A stretch of 64,000 nt of DNA from Shewanella sp. 1CM18E (GTDB lineage Bacteria; Pseudomonadota; Gammaproteobacteria; Enterobacterales; Shewanellaceae). Below, piece by piece: positions 61,673 to 64,000 of this stretch; within the stretch, counting starts at the first letter, position 1; each line of letters begins with the position of its first letter. The notes below the pieces were generated by a model, which saw nothing but the letters and a program-made list of their open reading frames with translations, did not search any database and was not told the origin of the DNA. Where the stretch lies: positions 1 to 64,000 of the forward strand of contig NZ_JALNTW010000014.1 in NCBI RefSeq assembly GCF_023161665.1, in the 5' to 3' direction. Both the position numbers and the translations under genes were made by a program.

Positions 61673-62134
61673 TCAATCTGGTGAAAAAGTCTTTATGTGT
61701 TTAATGTTTTCTATTGAATCATTAAACTCCTGTAATGAAGAGTCAATTTTATACATTCCAAGTGTTTTAAGCTTATATCCCGCTTCAAATTTTTTAGGGC
61801 TAGGAAACTCAAACTCCATCTTAAAAACATCATCTTTTTCTGAGATGTAAAAGTACTTTAAATCATCAAAGGAGTAATCAGCATCATCAATAATTAAACT
61901 GTTTGAAGTTAAATCAAATATAAATAATTTTGGGTGCTTAATTACCTTATAAATACGATCAGCTAACCAAATAAATAGGAACGGTATACCTCCTATAATA
62001 AAAATAGTTTTTCCCCAGAGATGATCAGGAATGCTATCTCTAAAAAACCAAAATGAAATACATAAAAGAAGACAAATTAGTGGTTCACTTAATGGGCGAA
62101 TATAGTAATACTTTTTAAATTGATATCTAACCAA
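61673..62134 (-). CDS. two-span membrane protein, integron cassette gene
   Basis: A 153-residue protein with two adjacent hydrophobic helices (about residues 18-32 and 42-60) and a soluble C-terminal domain of beta character (LFIFDLTSNSLIIDDADYSF), like small PH-type membrane proteins. Not recognised as a named family. It is the only gene of a 525-bp cassette (61634-62158). It is AT-richer than the chromosomal neighbours. Confidence 0.75.
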   Translation of the reverse strand: MVRYQFKKYYYIRPLSEPLICLLLCISFWFFRDSIPDHLWGKTIFIIGGIPFLFIWLADRIYKVIKHPKLFIFDLTSNSLIIDDADYSFDDLKYFYISEKDDVFKMEFEFPSPKKFEAGYKLKTLGMYKIDSSLQEFNDSIENIKHIKTFSPD

Positions 62135-62153
62135 CTATGCCTCCTGCAATATT

Positions 62154-62250
62154 GCTAACGCCCGCTTAAGCGGACAACAAATATTGGCTATAATTGTGAG
62201 CGGTAGCGAAACAACCAACAGTTAGTGTTCCGTTTGAAGCGCTTGTTAGC
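62154..62250 (-). other. attC recombination site (97 bp)
   Basis: Read on the minus strand it starts GCTAACAAGCGCTTCAAACG and ends CCGCTTAAGCGGGCGTTAGC. The outer arms pair imperfectly, as attC sites do, and the core-site triplets AAC and GTT are in place. It abuts the stop codon of the 118-residue gene. The recombination point lies between 62158 and 62159. Confidence 0.85.
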
Positions 62251-62607
62251 TTAAACTTCAACGAGTTGTGCATACGGACAAACACTCACAAGTTCACTTT
62301 TAACGCCTTTCATTAAGTGCTCTGGAACCCAAAAGTCCAAAGCTCCATCAGATTTATTAAAAAGCGTTACACACGTTCCTCTGATTTGGTCTGTCGCAAA
62401 CTGAATACGGACAATACTAGCAGCACATACCGTAGTGCCTTTTAAACTAAAGAACCGTTCCACAGCAAACTTACGGATCGTTATCTTACTGTCCTCAACT
62501 TCGATAATTGCTTTGAGCTCGGAGGTTTTCAGTTCGAACAAACCAAACAAGACAGGAAAAATAAATGTCGCACACATAACGAAAACGATGATTGCAATTA
62601 TATCCAT
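62251..62607 (-). CDS. single-span membrane protein, integron cassette gene
   Basis: A 118-residue protein with an N-terminal membrane segment (IIAIIVFVMCATFIFPVLFG) and a soluble remainder. Function unknown. It fills a 472-bp cassette (62159-62630). The cassette begins TTAGCTTAAAGGAGC, which includes a strong SD (AAAGGAG) for this gene. The other end carries CTTAAGC-type complement followed by GCTAAC, as expected for one circle. Confidence 0.75.
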   Translation of the reverse strand: MDIIAIIVFVMCATFIFPVLFGLFELKTSELKAIIEVEDSKITIRKFAVERFFSLKGTTVCAASIVRIQFATDQIRGTCVTLFNKSDGALDFWVPEHLMKGVKSELVSVCPYAQLVEV

Positions 62608-62620
62608 ATTTGCGTGCTCC

Positions 62621-62631
62621 TTTAAGCTAAC
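62621..62631. other. outer edge of the cassette array
   Basis: TTTAAGCTAA|C is the complement of the 3' edge GTTAGCTTAAA of the first cassette. To its right I see neither a paired attC nor an integrase-type attI, so the array either begins at a remnant attI or was inserted at a secondary site. Confidence 0.55.
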
Positions 62632-62738
62632 AGCTTATTATCCTGCGTCTCGGATAAATCCCTACTCTTTATTAATTCACGTCAAATATAGCAACGTAAA
62701 GCATTGATGTAAAAGCGTTGAATAAACAAGATGGCGGC

Positions 62739-63107
62739 TTATTCAGTTTGGGCAACGCCATAGGCGATACTTTCAACATTAATGCACTGCTCAGAGTAAC
62801 CGATACCAAATGTTAATCCGTCATCTATGGTTACATCAGTCAAAATCTTAGTGCCTGCTATGACGCTTTTTGCCGCCGCAATCGCTTTAGGAGAAGACAC
62901 ACTGTCGCCAACGGGTAAGACATATAAAAACTGCACCTGACAGCTCTGGCCTAATACGGGCCCTAACCTTACTAATTCTTCAGTAACACTTTTATCTTGG
63001 TAGGTTTGGCTAACAAAAGAACCATGATTGGCGATATTACACCCTGCCAATAAAGCCGTACCGATTATCAACATGCTAGCTTTAGCCACTGCGGCTGTTT
63101 TTGTCAT
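62739..63107 (-). CDS. probable lipoprotein, TRL-like
   Basis: A 122-residue protein with a signal peptide and lipobox LLAGC near residue 23, so it is probably a lipoprotein. The part from LGQSCQVQFLYVLPVGDSVS through AIAAAKSVIAGTKILTDV resembles the TRL-like small lipoprotein family (a G-x-x-C, GD and A-x-x-AK pattern). The likeness is by eye. Function unknown. It lies just outside the cassette array. Confidence 0.7.
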   Translation of the reverse strand: MTKTAAVAKASMLIIGTALLAGCNIANHGSFVSQTYQDKSVTEELVRLGPVLGQSCQVQFLYVLPVGDSVSSPKAIAAAKSVIAGTKILTDVTIDDGLTFGIGYSEQCINVESIAYGVAQTE

Positions 63108-63188
63108 ACTTGCCTCTTGAAAGTCATAATGACTGATATTATTGATATTGCTGATATACCCACATACCAGCGCTAATTTATAGCTACA

Positions 63189-63650
63189 TTAATTGATAGA
63201 CACGATTTCAAATTCTGTTTGTTGCTGCATTACATTAAGCACGAACTCTTCACCTAATTGCCTGTTCATCATCGCTTTTCCAAGCGGAGATGCTGGAGTG
63301 ACAACCATAAAAAAATACTGATTATATTCAACTTTCAGCCCACCAGCGCTAGGACCCATAAAATAGAAGTAACTTTTATCATTGTTATCTACCAACTCGA
63401 TAAAACGCCCTAAAGCCACTTTGTCTGCTTTTGTGGGTAACGAAGCCATAGTTGTAAACATCGCCTCAAAAGCATCAATGTCATCTTTACATTGAGCGAC
63501 TCTCACAGATTGCCCGTGTGCTAGATATGACGCTTCTAAACCAAATGTTTCGTACTTACTTTTGGCGACACTCTCTTTACTCGTTGCTGTTTCATGCGCT
63601 CTTTTAGCTGCTGCAATCGCATTTTGATGCGTATTGTTCAACGCTTGCAT
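63189..63650 (-). CDS. GreA/GreB C-terminal-domain family protein
   Basis: A 153-residue protein. An Ala-rich coiled coil occupies residues about 8-60. It is followed by a FKBP-like Gre domain with VVTPASPLGKAMMNRQLGEE and a C-terminal EFEIVSIN. True GreA has acidic tip residues at the coiled-coil turn, but here the turn reads KYETFGLEASY, so cleavage activity is uncertain. The start is set at MQALNNTHQN because the extra 25 upstream residues are hydrophobic and unlike the family. Confidence 0.78.
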   Translation of the reverse strand: MQALNNTHQNAIAAAKRAHETATSKESVAKSKYETFGLEASYLAHGQSVRVAQCKDDIDAFEAMFTTMASLPTKADKVALGRFIELVDNNDKSYFYFMGPSAGGLKVEYNQYFFMVVTPASPLGKAMMNRQLGEEFVLNVMQQQTEFEIVSIN

Positions 63651-63856
63651 AATTAACAATCTAATTTCAGTTATTGCTACCACTAAACCTAAGCCTGCTG
63701 TTACATATAGCTGACAGCTTAACAAAATAATCTCACTAAGCCTTAGATTATTCTACTTAAATAGGTACTTAATTCTTGAGTTTAAACAAAATATTGTTAA
63801 CTTAAAGTAAACACATAAGCGTAAATGTCTTGGTAGTCATAATTGGGGGATTTTAG

Positions 63857-64000
63857 ATGGCGTTACACATTTTAAATAGTGCTCCTCCATACCATAAAGC
63901 AAACATTTATTACTGTGCTAAAAAGCTGGGTTTCAACAACGGCCAAAAAGCGCTGTCGACAGCGAAAAAACGCGTAAATAAAGTCATCGCTACCACTGCC
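63857..64000 (+). CDS. unidentified gene, 5' part only
   Basis: An ATG with GGGGG-type SD about 9 bp upstream opens a frame that runs off the window (48 codons seen). It begins MALHILNSAPPYHKANIYYC. The visible part is basic and shows no motif I recognise. Confidence 0.55.
   Translation, partial: MALHILNSAPPYHKANIYYCAKKLGFNNGQKALSTAKKRVNKVIATTA

Overview
The window is chromosomal DNA of a marine gammaproteobacterium, almost certainly a Shewanella. The protein types and several gene orders fit that genus: seqA-pgm next to ybfF/ybfE/fldA, an arginine-type EF-P beside EarP, marC(ychE)-adhE, creBCD, a Pseudomonas-type isocitrate lyase with malate synthase G, and a hyaABCD-hypFBCDEA hydrogenase block. 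I saw no rRNA or tRNA gene.

Layout. 1-10.4 kb: housekeeping genes (pgm, seqA, ybfF, DUF2788, ybfE, fldA, earP, efp, alaA, yfbR, dGTPase). 10.4-18.2 kb: MarC protein, adhE with a terminator-like leader hairpin, a small membrane protein and the envelope-stress system creB-creC-creD. 18.5-23.5 kb: glyoxylate shunt (glcB, LysR regulator, aceA). 23.8-35 kb: two pilin-like genes, small unknowns, an S9 peptidase, class I fumarase, pabB, nudL, asnS. 34.9-40.2 kb: a chelate-uptake operon (periplasmic binder, permease, ATPase, TonB receptor) followed by a PIG-L-like protein whose metal-binding motifs are degenerate. 40.9-53.3 kb: a complete [NiFe]-hydrogenase locus, divergent from the uptake operon. 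It includes a 598-residue protein that I read as a decayed second HypF. 53.4-57.6 kb: YjbQ, an RsmB/NOP methyltransferase, and a divergent pair made of a free-standing malate-synthase-G-like domain and a DUF3612/XRE regulator. 57.6-62.6 kb: an accessory region with an inverted pair of 107-bp structured repeats around a small three-gene operon and an IS66 remnant, then an array of integron gene cassettes with no integrase in view. 62.7-64 kb: a lipoprotein, a GreA/GreB-like protein and the start of an unidentified gene.

How it fits together. The hydrogenase and the uptake operon share an intergenic region carrying CRP-like and FNR-like sites on both sides, and hypB has its own FNR-like site. 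This suggests joint anaerobic control, and the transporter may feed the hydrogenase with nickel, although cobalamin or a siderophore remains possible. The glyoxylate shunt appears twice: once as enzymes with a LysR regulator, and once as an orphan enzyme-derived domain beside a regulator whose distant relatives control that pathway. The most promising under-described items are the HypF-like pseudo-maturase, the orphan malate-synthase domain with its regulator, the SD-sequestering hairpin before creD, and the integron cassettes.
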